DNA from: Fimenecus sp045595185 | Lineage (GTDB): Bacteria > Bacillota > Clostridia > Oscillospirales > Acutalibacteraceae | Direction of reading: 5' to 3' | Assembly: GCA_045595185.1 (NCBI GenBank) | Contig: JAZNZX010000056.1 | Location: 1 to 64,000, forward strand | DNA: 64,000 nt | Part shown: positions 26,132 to 33,776 of the stretch, in pieces | Layout of the letters: every line of letters begins with the position of its first letter | Numbering within the stretch: the stretch's first letter is position 1 | Made by a program: the position numbers and the translations under genes | The notes under the pieces: generated by a model | Seen by the model: only the letters and a program-made list of their open reading frames with translations | The model's database searches: none | What the model was told of the DNA's origin: nothing

Positions 26132-27488
26132 ATCAGTATATATCTGTAGCGAATGTGGTTATGAAACTCCTCGTTGGCTCGGTCAATGCCCAAGTTGTAA
26201 CGAATGGAATACTCTTAATGAAGAAATTAAGACTGTTGTAAAAGAAACTTCCAAACGAAGTCTTGTCGGTTCAAACAGAAGCAGAGCATACGGACTTAAT
26301 GAAATAACTGCAGATGCAGGTCACAGATACAATACAGGTTTAATGGAATTAAATCGTGTACTTGGTGGTGGCCTTGTAAAAGGCTCTGTTGTTCTTTTAA
26401 GTGGTGACCCGGGTATCGGTAAATCTACAATACTTTTGCAGATTTGTGAATATTTAGGTGCTGGCTTGAAAATATTATATGTTTCAGGTGAAGAATCTGC
26501 ACATCAGATTAAGCTTCGTGCATCAAGACTATCAGTTTCAACAAATAATCTTTCTATATTATGCGAAACCGATGCACAGTATATATGTGAATTTATTCAG
26601 TCTGAAAAGCCTGATGTTGTAATTATCGACTCAATTCAGACAATGGAAATAAGTGAACTCAATTCATCACCGGGAAGCGTTACACAGGTAAGAGAATCCA
26701 CAAATCTTTTTACAAGAACAGCAAAAATATCAAATATTCCCATATTCCTTGTAGGTCATGTAAACAAAGATGGTAATATTGCAGGTCCGAAAGTGCTTGA
26801 GCATATAGTTGACTGCGTGCTGTACTTTGAAGGTGACAGAAACACATCATATCGAATTTTAAGAGCAGTTAAAAACCGTTTTGGATCAACAAATGAAATT
26901 GGTGTATTCGAAATGCTTGATAACGGCCTTACAGAGGTCGAAAATCCATCATTAATGCTTATTTCAGGTAAGCCACAGAATGTATCGGGTACTTGTATAG
27001 CGTGTCTTATGGAAGGCTCAAGACCGATTCTTGCAGAAGTTCAAAGCCTTGTTACACCAAGCGGTTTCGGTAATCCACGAAGAATGGCAACAGGCATTGA
27101 ATATAACAGAATGGCAATGCTTATTGCAGTTCTTGAAAAGAGATGCGGATATTTCTTGGGAAATATGGATTGTTATACAAATGTTATCGGCGGACTTCAT
27201 ATTGACGAAACTGCAGCCGACTTATCTATTGCATTAGCTATTGTTTCAAGTCTCAAGGATGTTCCTGTGCCCGAAAAGACATTAGCATTCGGTGAAATTG
27301 GTCTGGCAGGGGAGATTCGTTCCGTAAATTCCTGTGAACAGCGAATTAAAGAAGCTGCAAAGCTTGGCTTTGAAAAATGTGTTATTCCATATCACAATTA
27401 CAGCAAACTACCAAAATATCTTTTTAAGGAAATTGAAATTGTTCCTGCTAAAAATATTAGACAAGCATTTGAGGCGATTATGAATTGA
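26115..27488 (+). CDS. radA: DNA repair protein RadA
   Basis: RecA-like helicase/branch-migration factor in recombinational repair (457 aa). Order: N-terminal zinc ribbon (CSECGYETPRWLGQCPSC), Walker A GDPGIGKSTILLQ (about residues 94-106), the RadA-specific KNRFGSTNEIG motif, and a C-terminal Lon-protease-like domain. GGAGGT precedes ATG 26115, which lies inside the end of the amidase gene. Its TGA overlaps the TTG start of the next gene. Confidence 0.97.
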   Translation: MAQKSKSVYICSECGYETPRWLGQCPSCNEWNTLNEEIKTVVKETSKRSLVGSNRSRAYGLNEITADAGHRYNTGLMELNRVLGGGLVKGSVVLLSGDPGIGKSTILLQICEYLGAGLKILYVSGEESAHQIKLRASRLSVSTNNLSILCETDAQYICEFIQSEKPDVVIIDSIQTMEISELNSSPGSVTQVRESTNLFTRTAKISNIPIFLVGHVNKDGNIAGPKVLEHIVDCVLYFEGDRNTSYRILRAVKNRFGSTNEIGVFEMLDNGLTEVENPSLMLISGKPQNVSGTCIACLMEGSRPILAEVQSLVTPSGFGNPRRMATGIEYNRMAMLIAVLEKRCGYFLGNMDCYTNVIGGLHIDETAADLSIALAIVSSLKDVPVPEKTLAFGEIGLAGEIRSVNSCEQRIKEAAKLGFEKCVIPYHNYSKLPKYLFKEIEIVPAKNIRQAFEAIMN

Positions 27489-28240
27489 GTGAAAGATTTT
27501 TAAAAAGTCCAAATCTTCCTGAAAATAAAGTCACAACAGTATTTGCGGATATTGACGATTTTGTCCTTAAAAGCCTATTTTGTGAATTATCAATAAAAGT
27601 CGTGTCTGTAACGCGAAACGAGCTTTTAGACAGTCCTGTGAGCAAACACGCAGATATTTTGGCTAATTATGTTGGGAAATCAACATTTTTAGTGGATAAA
27701 AATCAAAATGAACTTTGTAGCTTTATAGAAAATAACAACGGGAAATCATTTATTGTAGATAATATTAAATCACCATATCCAAATGATTGTTTGTTGAATT
27801 TTGCAGATATTGGTGACTATATTATCTTTAATAAGTCGATTTTGACAGAAGATATTGCGGAAATTTTACCTGATAAACCGATTATTGATGTAAAACAAGG
27901 CTATTCAAAATGTTCTGTATGTATTTGTAGTCGTAACACTATCATAACTGACGATAAATCGGTCTTTAACGCTGTTTCCCGGTATGATAATATAAATTCT
28001 CTTTTAATAGAAAAGGGGACTGTACGCATAAACAAATACGACTATGGCTTTATCGGTGGATGCAGTGGTTTGATAGATAAAAATACATTACTTTTCAATG
28101 GTGATTTATTGTTCCATTCAGACTTTGACAAAATTAAAAAATTCCTGTATGATAATGGTATAAATTATATTGATATTAAAGGAAAACCTTTAACAGATAT
28201 AGGAAGTATTATTCCGATTATGGAAAAAGACGGTGATTAG
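27485..28240 (+). CDS. Uncharacterised protein, possible DUF6873/GME-fold family
   Basis: A 251-aa cytosolic protein with no signal or membrane segment. Visible blocks are VFADIDDF, KSFIVDNIKSPYPNDCLLNFADIGDYIIFN, DVKQGYSKCSVCICSRNTIITDD and GFIGGCSGLIDKNTLLFNGDL. These look like the clostridial DUF6873 proteins related to guanidino-modifying (GME) folds, but that assignment is from memory. Cysteines are clustered at CSVCIC. TTG 27485 overlaps the radA stop (TTGA), with GAGG upstream, so it is probably translationally coupled to radA. No function is proposed. Confidence 0.6.
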   Translation: MSERFLKSPNLPENKVTTVFADIDDFVLKSLFCELSIKVVSVTRNELLDSPVSKHADILANYVGKSTFLVDKNQNELCSFIENNNGKSFIVDNIKSPYPNDCLLNFADIGDYIIFNKSILTEDIAEILPDKPIIDVKQGYSKCSVCICSRNTIITDDKSVFNAVSRYDNINSLLIEKGTVRINKYDYGFIGGCSGLIDKNTLLFNGDLLFHSDFDKIKKFLYDNGINYIDIKGKPLTDIGSIIPIMEKDGD

Positions 28241-28241
28241 A

Positions 28242-28430
28242 ATGAAAAAAGGTTATTTTATAGCATATTTAGGAGCTGCGGCAACAATGGGATTTGTTTT
28301 CTCAAAGGCAGGCAAAATGACAAAGAAATATGGTCAACCTTTAAAAGAAAAGAAGAAAATATCACCTGAAAAACTTGCAAAAACAGCCGAAAAAGGCATT
28401 GATTTTGTAGCGAAGAAGTTAGCAAAATAA
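28242..28430 (+). CDS. Small basic protein with one hydrophobic segment
   Basis: A 62-aa hypothetical protein. Residues 5-20 (YFIAYLGAAATMGFVF) are hydrophobic and the remainder is Lys-rich, so a single-pass membrane or membrane-surface protein is likely. ATG 28242 follows GGTGAT. It begins one base after the stop of the preceding gene. I do not recognise it. Confidence 0.6.
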   Translation: MKKGYFIAYLGAAATMGFVFSKAGKMTKKYGQPLKEKKKISPEKLAKTAEKGIDFVAKKLAK

Positions 28431-28441
28431 TATTATTTTCA

Positions 28442-28469
28442 GGCATCTCTGTATTTCCATAGAGATGCC
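28442..28469 (+). terminator. Hairpin after the small basic protein gene
   Basis: GGCATCTCT (28442-28450) pairs perfectly with AGAGATGCC (28461-28469). The downstream sequence ATACTTAATTTT is a poor T run, so termination is probably partial. Confidence 0.55.
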
Positions 28470-28492
28470 ATACTTAATTTTAGGAAAAGAAT

Positions 28493-28996
28493 ATGAATAA
28501 AGTTATCATAATCGGATGTCCCGGTTCGGGTAAAACAACTTTTGCAGAAAAACTAAATAAATGTACAGGAATACCTTTATATTATCTTGATGCTATATGG
28601 CACAAGCCTGATAAAACTCATATTTCACGAGAAGAATTTGACGATAGAATTAAGGAAATATTTAATCATGATAAATGGATAATTGACGGTAACTATAAAC
28701 GGACAATCGAAATGCGATTAAAAGAATGTGATACGGTATTTCTCTTTGATTTACCAACGGAAATATGCTTACAGGGTGTAACCGAAAGAATAGGGAAGGG
28801 CAGATATGATTTACCTTGGCTCGAAACTGAATTTGACCCAGAATTCAAAACATTTATTGAAGAATTTCCAAATGATACATTACCATATATTTATGAATTA
28901 CTCAATAAATATAAAGACGATAAAAATATAATCATTTTCAAATCAAGAAACGATGCAGATGAATGCATAAGCAAGGTGATAAAATGCAACAAATAA
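28493..28996 (+). CDS. P-loop kinase-like protein (topology-modulation/adenylate-kinase-like family)
   Basis: A 167-aa nucleotide-binding protein. It starts KVIIIGCPGSGKTTFAEKL (Walker A) and has the family segments PLYYLDAIWHKPDKTHISREEFD, WIIDGNYKRTIEMRL and DTVFLFDLP. This matches proteins annotated as DNA topology modulation protein or shikimate/adenylate-kinase-like ATPase, whose substrate is unknown. It overlaps the next gene by 13 bp. Confidence 0.8.
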   Translation: MNKVIIIGCPGSGKTTFAEKLNKCTGIPLYYLDAIWHKPDKTHISREEFDDRIKEIFNHDKWIIDGNYKRTIEMRLKECDTVFLFDLPTEICLQGVTERIGKGRYDLPWLETEFDPEFKTFIEEFPNDTLPYIYELLNKYKDDKNIIIFKSRNDADECISKVIKCNK

Positions 28997-29778
28997 TCTA
29001 TGGAATGCCTACATTGATTGAAACAAGCACACTTTCTGAATGTGCAAATCTTTGTGCAGAATTAGGACTTGATTTTATTGAACTTAATATGAATTTACCA
29101 CAATATCAACTCGATAAGATTGATGTTAATTATTTTAAGAGTATAGCCGATAAATACGGTATTTACTATACAATTCACCTTGATGAAAATCTTAATGTAT
29201 GTGATTTTAATTCATATGTTGCAGAAGCTTATAAGAAAACTGTTACAAATACAATAGAAATTGCGAAGAAACTCAATGTAAAAGTCTTAAATATGCATAT
29301 GTCAAAAGGTGTTTATTTTACTTTACCTGATAGAAAAATACATTTATTCTCAGAATACAAAAAACAATATCTTGATAGTATTATTGATTTTAAGAATATG
29401 TGCGAAATTGCAATTGGTGATACTGATATAAAGATTTGTATTGAAAACTGTGATGGCTACGAAGATTTCCAGATGGAAGCAATAGAAATACTTTTAGAGA
29501 GCGAAGTTTTTGCATTGACTTTTGATGTAGGTCATAATCACGGAATAGGTGGTATAGACGAAGAATTTATTATTAAACATAAGAACTGTCTTAAACACAT
29601 TCATTTACATGATGCTTTAGGAAGAAAAAATCATCTTGCACTTGGTACAGGTGAAATAGATATAAATAAATATATCAATCTTGCCACAGAGCAGAAATGT
29701 AGTGTTGTTTTAGAAACAAAAACCATTGATGGATTAAGACAATCTGTTATGTGGTTGAAAGGTGTAAAAAATGAATGA
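28984..29778 (+). CDS. Sugar phosphate isomerase/epimerase-like TIM-barrel protein
   Basis: A 264-aa AP-endonuclease-2-type TIM barrel. Metal-site blocks of the xylose-isomerase-like family are visible: FIELNMN, IHLDEN, NMHMSKGV, ICIENCDGY, LTFDVGHNHG and KHIHLHDALG. The substrate cannot be read from sequence. ATG 28984 follows AAGGTGA; codons upstream in frame would overlap the previous gene more deeply. Its end overlaps the next gene by 8 bp. Confidence 0.82.
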   Translation: MQQIIYGMPTLIETSTLSECANLCAELGLDFIELNMNLPQYQLDKIDVNYFKSIADKYGIYYTIHLDENLNVCDFNSYVAEAYKKTVTNTIEIAKKLNVKVLNMHMSKGVYFTLPDRKIHLFSEYKKQYLDSIIDFKNMCEIAIGDTDIKICIENCDGYEDFQMEAIEILLESEVFALTFDVGHNHGIGGIDEEFIIKHKNCLKHIHLHDALGRKNHLALGTGEIDINKYINLATEQKCSVVLETKTIDGLRQSVMWLKGVKNE

Positions 29779-30385
29779 TAAATTATTGGATTACATAGAA
29801 AACAATGTTTTTCCGGAATATTCAAAAAATGAACAAGGTCATGGAATTGAACATATCAGATATGTTATTGACCGTTGTATGAGATTTGCAGAACAATTTG
29901 ATGATATTGATTTTAACATACTTTATACGATTGCTGCTTTTCATGACATCGGTCATCATATTGATAAGAAAAACCATGAAAAACTGTCTGCAGAAATATT
30001 TTATAATAATATGGATATGACAGAATTTTTTAATGAAGAAGAACGAACAATTATAAAAGAGGGGATAGAAGACCACAGAGCTTCGTGTGATTCTGCACCT
30101 CGTAGTGATTACGGTAAAATAATTTCTTCTGCTGACCGTTCAACTGATGTAAATGAATTTTTAAAACGAACTCATTCATATACATTAAAACATGAACCTA
30201 ATCTTAATCAAAATGAAATGATTGAACGAGCCTATAATCATACAAAAGATAAATATGGTGATTCAGGTTATGCAAAAAATTATGTTATTGATGATGAATA
30301 CAACCAATTCAAAAATACAATTTCCGAACTGTTGAATGATAAAGAAAAATTCAAACAGCATTATTTAAAAGTTAATAATTTATAA
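29771..30385 (+). CDS. HD-domain phosphohydrolase
   Basis: A 204-aa HD-superfamily protein. HGIEHIRYVIDRC carries the first metal His, FHDIGHHID is the His-Asp pair, and the downstream EDHRAS and ISSADRSTD match later metal ligands. Substrate is unknown; relatives cleave nucleotides or phosphate esters. It ends a coupled run of small enzymes (P-loop kinase, TIM barrel, HD hydrolase) that might act on one metabolite (inference). A terminator follows at once. Confidence 0.82.
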   Translation: MNDKLLDYIENNVFPEYSKNEQGHGIEHIRYVIDRCMRFAEQFDDIDFNILYTIAAFHDIGHHIDKKNHEKLSAEIFYNNMDMTEFFNEEERTIIKEGIEDHRASCDSAPRSDYGKIISSADRSTDVNEFLKRTHSYTLKHEPNLNQNEMIERAYNHTKDKYGDSGYAKNYVIDDEYNQFKNTISELLNDKEKFKQHYLKVNNL

Positions 30386-30390
30386 TTACA

Positions 30391-30434
30391 ATATCATAAG
30401 CCTTGGATATATCAGGTGCTTATGGTATTTTTTT
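30391..30434 (+). terminator. Terminator after the HD-domain gene
   Basis: ATATCATAAGC (30391-30401) pairs with GCTTATGGTAT (30418-30428), with one G-U pair, followed by TTTTTTAT. Confidence 0.85.
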
Positions 30435-30484
30435 ATAGTCAAACTAAAGGGGAAAATAGGTATGTTAAAAAGTTTATTCAATTG

Positions 30485-30513
30485 TTGACAATGTTGAAAA
30501 CTTATGATATAAT
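30485..30513 (+). promoter_or_regulatory. Perfect consensus sigma-A promoter with no gene directly downstream
   Basis: TTGACA (30485-30490) and TATAAT (30508-30513) are separated by exactly 17 bp. No open reading frame of useful length follows for about 600 bases. It could drive a small RNA or a long leader of the recombinase gene. Confidence 0.7.
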
Positions 30514-30514
30514 T

Positions 30515-30566
30515 ATACAAAATAAATATTTTGTATCAAATAGGGGACAAAATATTATACAAAATA
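30515..30566. repeat. ATACAAAATA half-site cluster at the orphan promoter
   Basis: ATACAAAATA (30515-30524) is followed after two bases by its reverse complement TATTTTGTAT (30527-30536). A third direct copy lies at 30557-30566. The group begins one base after the -10 element, where a repressor would block initiation. The binding protein is unknown. Confidence 0.55.
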
Positions 30567-30776
30567 CGGGAAATGTGGCTTTTTAGTCTAAAATAACCTT
30601 AAATATGCTCATTATACTATATTGAACTATTAGACCAGTTTATTTATAAATTATGTGCTACATTATTATTTTTGTTATGATATTTTAGTTATATCAAAAA
30701 ATATTTTTTATCTTTAATTCGTTGTTATCTGATTAAATTCTAATTTATTATCATTCTATTGTTTTATATAAAAATA

Positions 30777-30836
30777 AAATCCGATAATTTTCTTTTAAAC
30801 ATACTAAGTATCATTTGAAAAATTATTATCAGATTT
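30777..30836. repeat. Long imperfect inverted repeat
   Basis: AAATCCGATAATTTTC (30777-30792) and the arm at 30817-30836, whose reverse complement starts AAATCTGATAAT, can form a hairpin with a loop of about 24 bases. It may be a relic of a small mobile element or an RNA structure. Confidence 0.4.
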
Positions 30837-31106
30837 GTTATTTATTAAATTTGCGTTTTTCATCAAATTATTATATTTAATTCATTGTATAATTCATTTA
30901 TTTAATTATAATCATACAATTTATTTGTAATTAAAATATTATTAGATTATTTGATACAAGCTCATATATTTATGTTATAATCTTATAGAAATAAGTTATT
31001 AACCTATTCAGTACCTTAGTAATTTATAATTTAATATCATTATGTTGCGATTATACATAATTCAACTGTTTATTTAATGAATACTATATATTATTATCAC
31101 ATTAGT

Positions 31107-31121
31107 GTGAAACTGTTTCAC
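31107..31121. promoter_or_regulatory. Palindrome overlapping the recombinase translation start region
   Basis: GTGAAACTGTTTCAC is a perfect palindrome of two 7-bp arms around one base. It ends directly before the ribosome site AGGAGG. It could be an operator or an RNA hairpin that occludes the ribosome site. Confidence 0.5.
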
Positions 31122-31131
31122 AGGAGGCATT

Positions 31132-32121
31132 ATGAAAAGAATAAGTTTTGTCGGTCTTCCGATTATTATTAAAGATTTCTTGGTTTATCTTGATGTTATT
31201 AAAAATAAATCTAAATTAACTATTGAGGAATACAGCTCTGATTTAAGACTTTTCTTTAAATTTTTAAAGTATTACAGAGGCTTAGTCCCCTCTTCTGTTG
31301 AGTTTGATGATATTGATATTCTTGATATTGATGAAGAATTTGTAAAAAGTGTCACATTAAATGATGCTTACGCCTTTCTCTCCTATTGTAAAAATGAGCG
31401 AGATAACCAGGAAGCTGCAAGAGCGAGAAAGGTTTCATGCTTACGAACATTTTTTAAGTATCTTGATAAGCAGAAAAACATAATTGAAAGTAACCCTATG
31501 GAAGTTCTTGACTCACCAAGACTAAAAAAATCTCTCCCAAAGTATCTTACACTTGAGGAGAGCATCAAATTATTAAAATCAGTTGGTGGAAAACATAAAG
31601 AAAGAGATTATTGTATTCTTGTGTTTTTCCTGAACTGTGGTTTACGATTATCAGAGCTTGTAAGCCTAAATTATAACGACATTCGTGACGACCACACATT
31701 GAGAGTAACCGGTAAAGGTAATAAAGAAAGAACAATTTATCTTAATGACGCTTGTCTTGATGCATATGCTCAATATATGGCTGTAAGGCCTGTTGACGGT
31801 GTTGCACCTGCCGACCGTAATGCTTTATTTTTGAGCAGCAGAAACAAGCGTATAAGCCCTAAAACAGTTCAGCATATTGTATATGATTGCCTTGAAAAAT
31901 GTGGTCTTGAAGGCTACTCTGTACATAAATTAAGACATACAGCAGCGACTCTTATGTATCAGCATGGAAATGTTGATGTTCTTATATTAAAGGACATTCT
32001 TGGTCACGAAAATTTAGGTACAACAGAAATTTACACTCATATTGTTGATGAACAACTTAAAAAGGCTTCTGAATCCAATCCATTATCACAGATTAAGATA
32101 AAACAACAGGATTCAGATTAA
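31132..32121 (+). CDS. xerC: Tyrosine recombinase, XerC/XerD type
   Basis: Site-specific recombinase (329 aa). The N-terminal SAM-like core-binding domain (about 10-115) precedes the catalytic domain. Visible catalytic residues are Arg in CGLRLSEL, Lys in TGKGNKERTI, the His-x-x-Arg of VHKLRHTAATLM, His in LGHENLGTTEIYTHI, and the Tyr in the same segment. No phage genes or attachment repeats are seen near it, and a spoIIM-like gene is adjacent as in Bacillus near xerD. A chromosomal dimer-resolution role is therefore likelier than an integrase. Its last 29 bp overlap the convergent spoIIM-like gene. Confidence 0.88.
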   Translation: MKRISFVGLPIIIKDFLVYLDVIKNKSKLTIEEYSSDLRLFFKFLKYYRGLVPSSVEFDDIDILDIDEEFVKSVTLNDAYAFLSYCKNERDNQEAARARKVSCLRTFFKYLDKQKNIIESNPMEVLDSPRLKKSLPKYLTLEESIKLLKSVGGKHKERDYCILVFFLNCGLRLSELVSLNYNDIRDDHTLRVTGKGNKERTIYLNDACLDAYAQYMAVRPVDGVAPADRNALFLSSRNKRISPKTVQHIVYDCLEKCGLEGYSVHKLRHTAATLMYQHGNVDVLILKDILGHENLGTTEIYTHIVDEQLKKASESNPLSQIKIKQQDSD

Positions 32122-32767
32122 ACTTACCGGATAACACAATAATTAACAATGAATTTATCGCAATACATACAAGATTTATAACACATAAAAAAACATATCT
32201 TAATAAATACAGTCTGATTGAAATATTATCGGCTGTATTTTTGTTTGTAACTGTATTTAATATATGTTTGCTCATATGAACACTTTCATTAGCGGAATAT
32301 ATTAACGATGTAGTCGTAATCGTAAACAATGGATAAAAAAATATGAGTGAATACAAAACACCTTTAAGATTATATTCGCAATACATAAACGAGCTTAAAC
32401 AACCTATAAAAATACTTTTAATACTAATCGGAACAAATGTTAACGGTATTCCTATTAAACTTGTTCCAAAAAAGAATGTTATAAGCAAACAAATAAAGTC
32501 AATTTTAATTAAGAATGAAAAAACTTGAATAAAGCTTTTATTTTGCACATTTGATATAAAATTTAAACAAAATTCTTTAATGGTGTCTATATCGTTGTTT
32601 TTATATATAAAACAGCCAATGAAAATGGAAATTAGAGATATTAGTGTAAACAATAATTTTATAAGTTCAAATTTATTGATTGAAAAATTTGTTTTATAAG
32701 AATTATTATTCTTAATTGATTTGTAATTAACCGCAGGTCTTTTTCTTAAATTGATAACTTTTGTCAT
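32093..32767 (-). CDS. spoIIM: SpoIIM-like sporulation membrane protein
   Basis: A 224-aa protein with about five membrane segments. The central block FFGTSLIGIPLTFVPISIKSIFIG, followed by LKGVLYSLIFFYP, resembles the conserved core of SpoIIM (DUF95), part of the DMP peptidoglycan machine of engulfment. The N-terminal 25 residues are basic and cytoplasmic. The gene lies 20 bp after the TIGR04086-type gene and converges on the recombinase gene with a 29-bp overlap. The assignment rests on the membrane layout and one motif. Confidence 0.75.
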   Translation of the reverse strand: MTKVINLRKRPAVNYKSIKNNNSYKTNFSINKFELIKLLFTLISLISIFIGCFIYKNNDIDTIKEFCLNFISNVQNKSFIQVFSFLIKIDFICLLITFFFGTSLIGIPLTFVPISIKSIFIGCLSSFMYCEYNLKGVLYSLIFFYPLFTITTTSLIYSANESVHMSKHILNTVTNKNTADNISIRLYLLRYVFLCVINLVCIAINSLLIIVLSGKFNLNPVVLS

Positions 32768-32787
32768 ATATTATCATCCTTTAAATA

Positions 32788-33201
32788 TTATTTTCTTCTT
32801 TTTAAATTTGCCTTTGTAATTCCACCAACAACAGATGAAATGATTATAAATACAGGTAATAAAAATGAATACGAATTCAGGCTACCTTTAGTAAAAATAA
32901 ATACAATTAAAAAGACAATTATTGTATATGTAACACTGCTCATCAAACCGGATACAATACCTTTAAACGGTAAAAATGATGAACCTACAAATCCACAAAT
33001 GAATGAGCCGATAATTACACTAAAAATAAGATATACAAATACATAATCAGTTATTGTTTCTGAGTTTGATAATAAATATGAAAAAACAAATGAAACAATT
33101 AAAGTACTTAATATTCCAATAAAAGAAGATAATATCAATCCAATTATACATTTCAAAGGTATCGACATTTCAATATTTCGCTTTAACGATTTTTTTGACA
33201 T
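32788..33201 (-). CDS. TIGR04086-family membrane protein
   Basis: About 137 aa with four membrane segments and Gly-rich turns (IGSFICGFVGSSFLPFKGIVSGLMSS, then IISSVVGGITKANLKRRK). It matches the small YrzE/TIGR04086 membrane family often found beside yajC in clostridia. Its function is unknown. The start is taken as ATG 33201 (MSKKSLKR), because in-frame codons further upstream lie within a terminator hairpin. GAGGGG lies at a suitable distance. Confidence 0.75.
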   Translation of the reverse strand: MSKKSLKRNIEMSIPLKCIIGLILSSFIGILSTLIVSFVFSYLLSNSETITDYVFVYLIFSVIIGSFICGFVGSSFLPFKGIVSGLMSSVTYTIIVFLIVFIFTKGSLNSYSFLLPVFIIISSVVGGITKANLKRRK

Positions 33202-33205
33202 AGAA

Positions 33206-33238
33206 AAACCCCTCACATTCAATAAAGAATATGAGGGG
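33206..33238 (-). terminator. Terminator between yajC and the TIGR04086-type gene
   Basis: Plus-strand 33209-33220 pairs with 33227-33238 (12 bp with one G-U). On the minus strand it is followed by TTTTT and, within a few bases, by the next start codon. It probably sets how much transcription passes from yajC into the downstream genes. Confidence 0.8.
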
Positions 33239-33257
33239 AAAAATATTTTTATGATAA

Positions 33258-33671
33258 TTATTCAGCGTCTTTATCGTTCTTCTTTGACTTCTTTGCTTTC
33301 TTTTCCTGCATAGCAGCCTTTGCAGCTTCGCGTTCAGCCTGAACCTTTTCATTAGCTGTATGGTTAGTCTGAATAGCATATTTCTTAAACTTAATCTTTA
33401 CTCTGTCCGAACCTGTTTCAATAACAATAGAATCGTCTTTAACTGAAACAACTTTACCACAGATACCACCGATGGTCGTGATTTCGTCACCAATCTGTGT
33501 ATTTTCACGGATTTCCTGTTCCATTTTCTGCTGTTTTTTCTGTGGTCTGATTGTAAAGAAGTACATTGCAGCAAAAAGACCAACCATCATAAGAATCATT
33601 GGCATTGAACTACCCTGTTCACCTTCAGCACCTGTAGCACCAACCATTGCAAAAGTTAAAAATTCGTTCAT
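33258..33671 (-). CDS. yajC: Preprotein translocase subunit YajC
   Basis: Accessory SecDF-associated membrane protein (137 aa). One membrane segment (about 23-41, MPMILMMVGLFAAMYFFTI) is followed at once by RPQKKQQKM, the family signature. A soluble domain GDEITTIGGICGKVVSVKDDSIVIE comes next. The C-terminal 30 residues form a Lys/Ala/Glu-rich tail. GGAGG precedes the ATG. The queA-tgt-yajC order is conserved in many bacteria. Confidence 0.95.
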   Translation of the reverse strand: MNEFLTFAMVGATGAEGEQGSSMPMILMMVGLFAAMYFFTIRPQKKQQKMEQEIRENTQIGDEITTIGGICGKVVSVKDDSIVIETGSDRVKIKFKKYAIQTNHTANEKVQAEREAAKAAMQEKKAKKSKKNDKDAE

Positions 33672-33713
33672 TTTAAATATCCTCCAATATATGAAATAAA
33701 TAACAACCTAATT

Positions 33714-33742
33714 ATTATACATAACAAATCAAAAATATGCAA
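33714..33742 (-). promoter_or_regulatory. Promoter of yajC
   Basis: On the minus strand TTGCAT (plus 33737-33742) and TATAAT (plus 33714-33719), 17 bp apart, with an extended TG before the -10 element. Confidence 0.7.
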
Positions 33743-33776
33743 GTGAATTTCAAAAAAATTAACATATTTTTACTTT

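Larger units (their letters stand above)
30435..31131. other. AT-rich gene-free stretch before the recombinase gene
   Basis: About 700 bases with no convincing protein gene. It holds a perfect consensus promoter (30485-30513), repeated ATACAAAATA half-sites (30515-30566), a long imperfect hairpin (30777-30836), a weak promoter-like pair for the recombinase (TTGATA 30951-30956, TATAAT 30976-30981, 19-bp spacer) and a palindrome at the recombinase ribosome site. Tiny frames such as ATG 30462-30488 (8 codons after AAAGGGG) may be relics. Confidence 0.6.

Noticed and set aside
30462..30488. An 8-codon peptide after AAAGGGG
   Set aside because: Too short to support as a gene, and it ends inside the -35 element of the orphan promoter. 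Recorded only as a possible relic.
31132..32121. Integrase of a mobile element
   Set aside because: No phage, conjugation or cargo genes, no flanking direct repeats, and a sporulation neighbour as near chromosomal xerD. A decayed element in 30435-31131 cannot be fully excluded.
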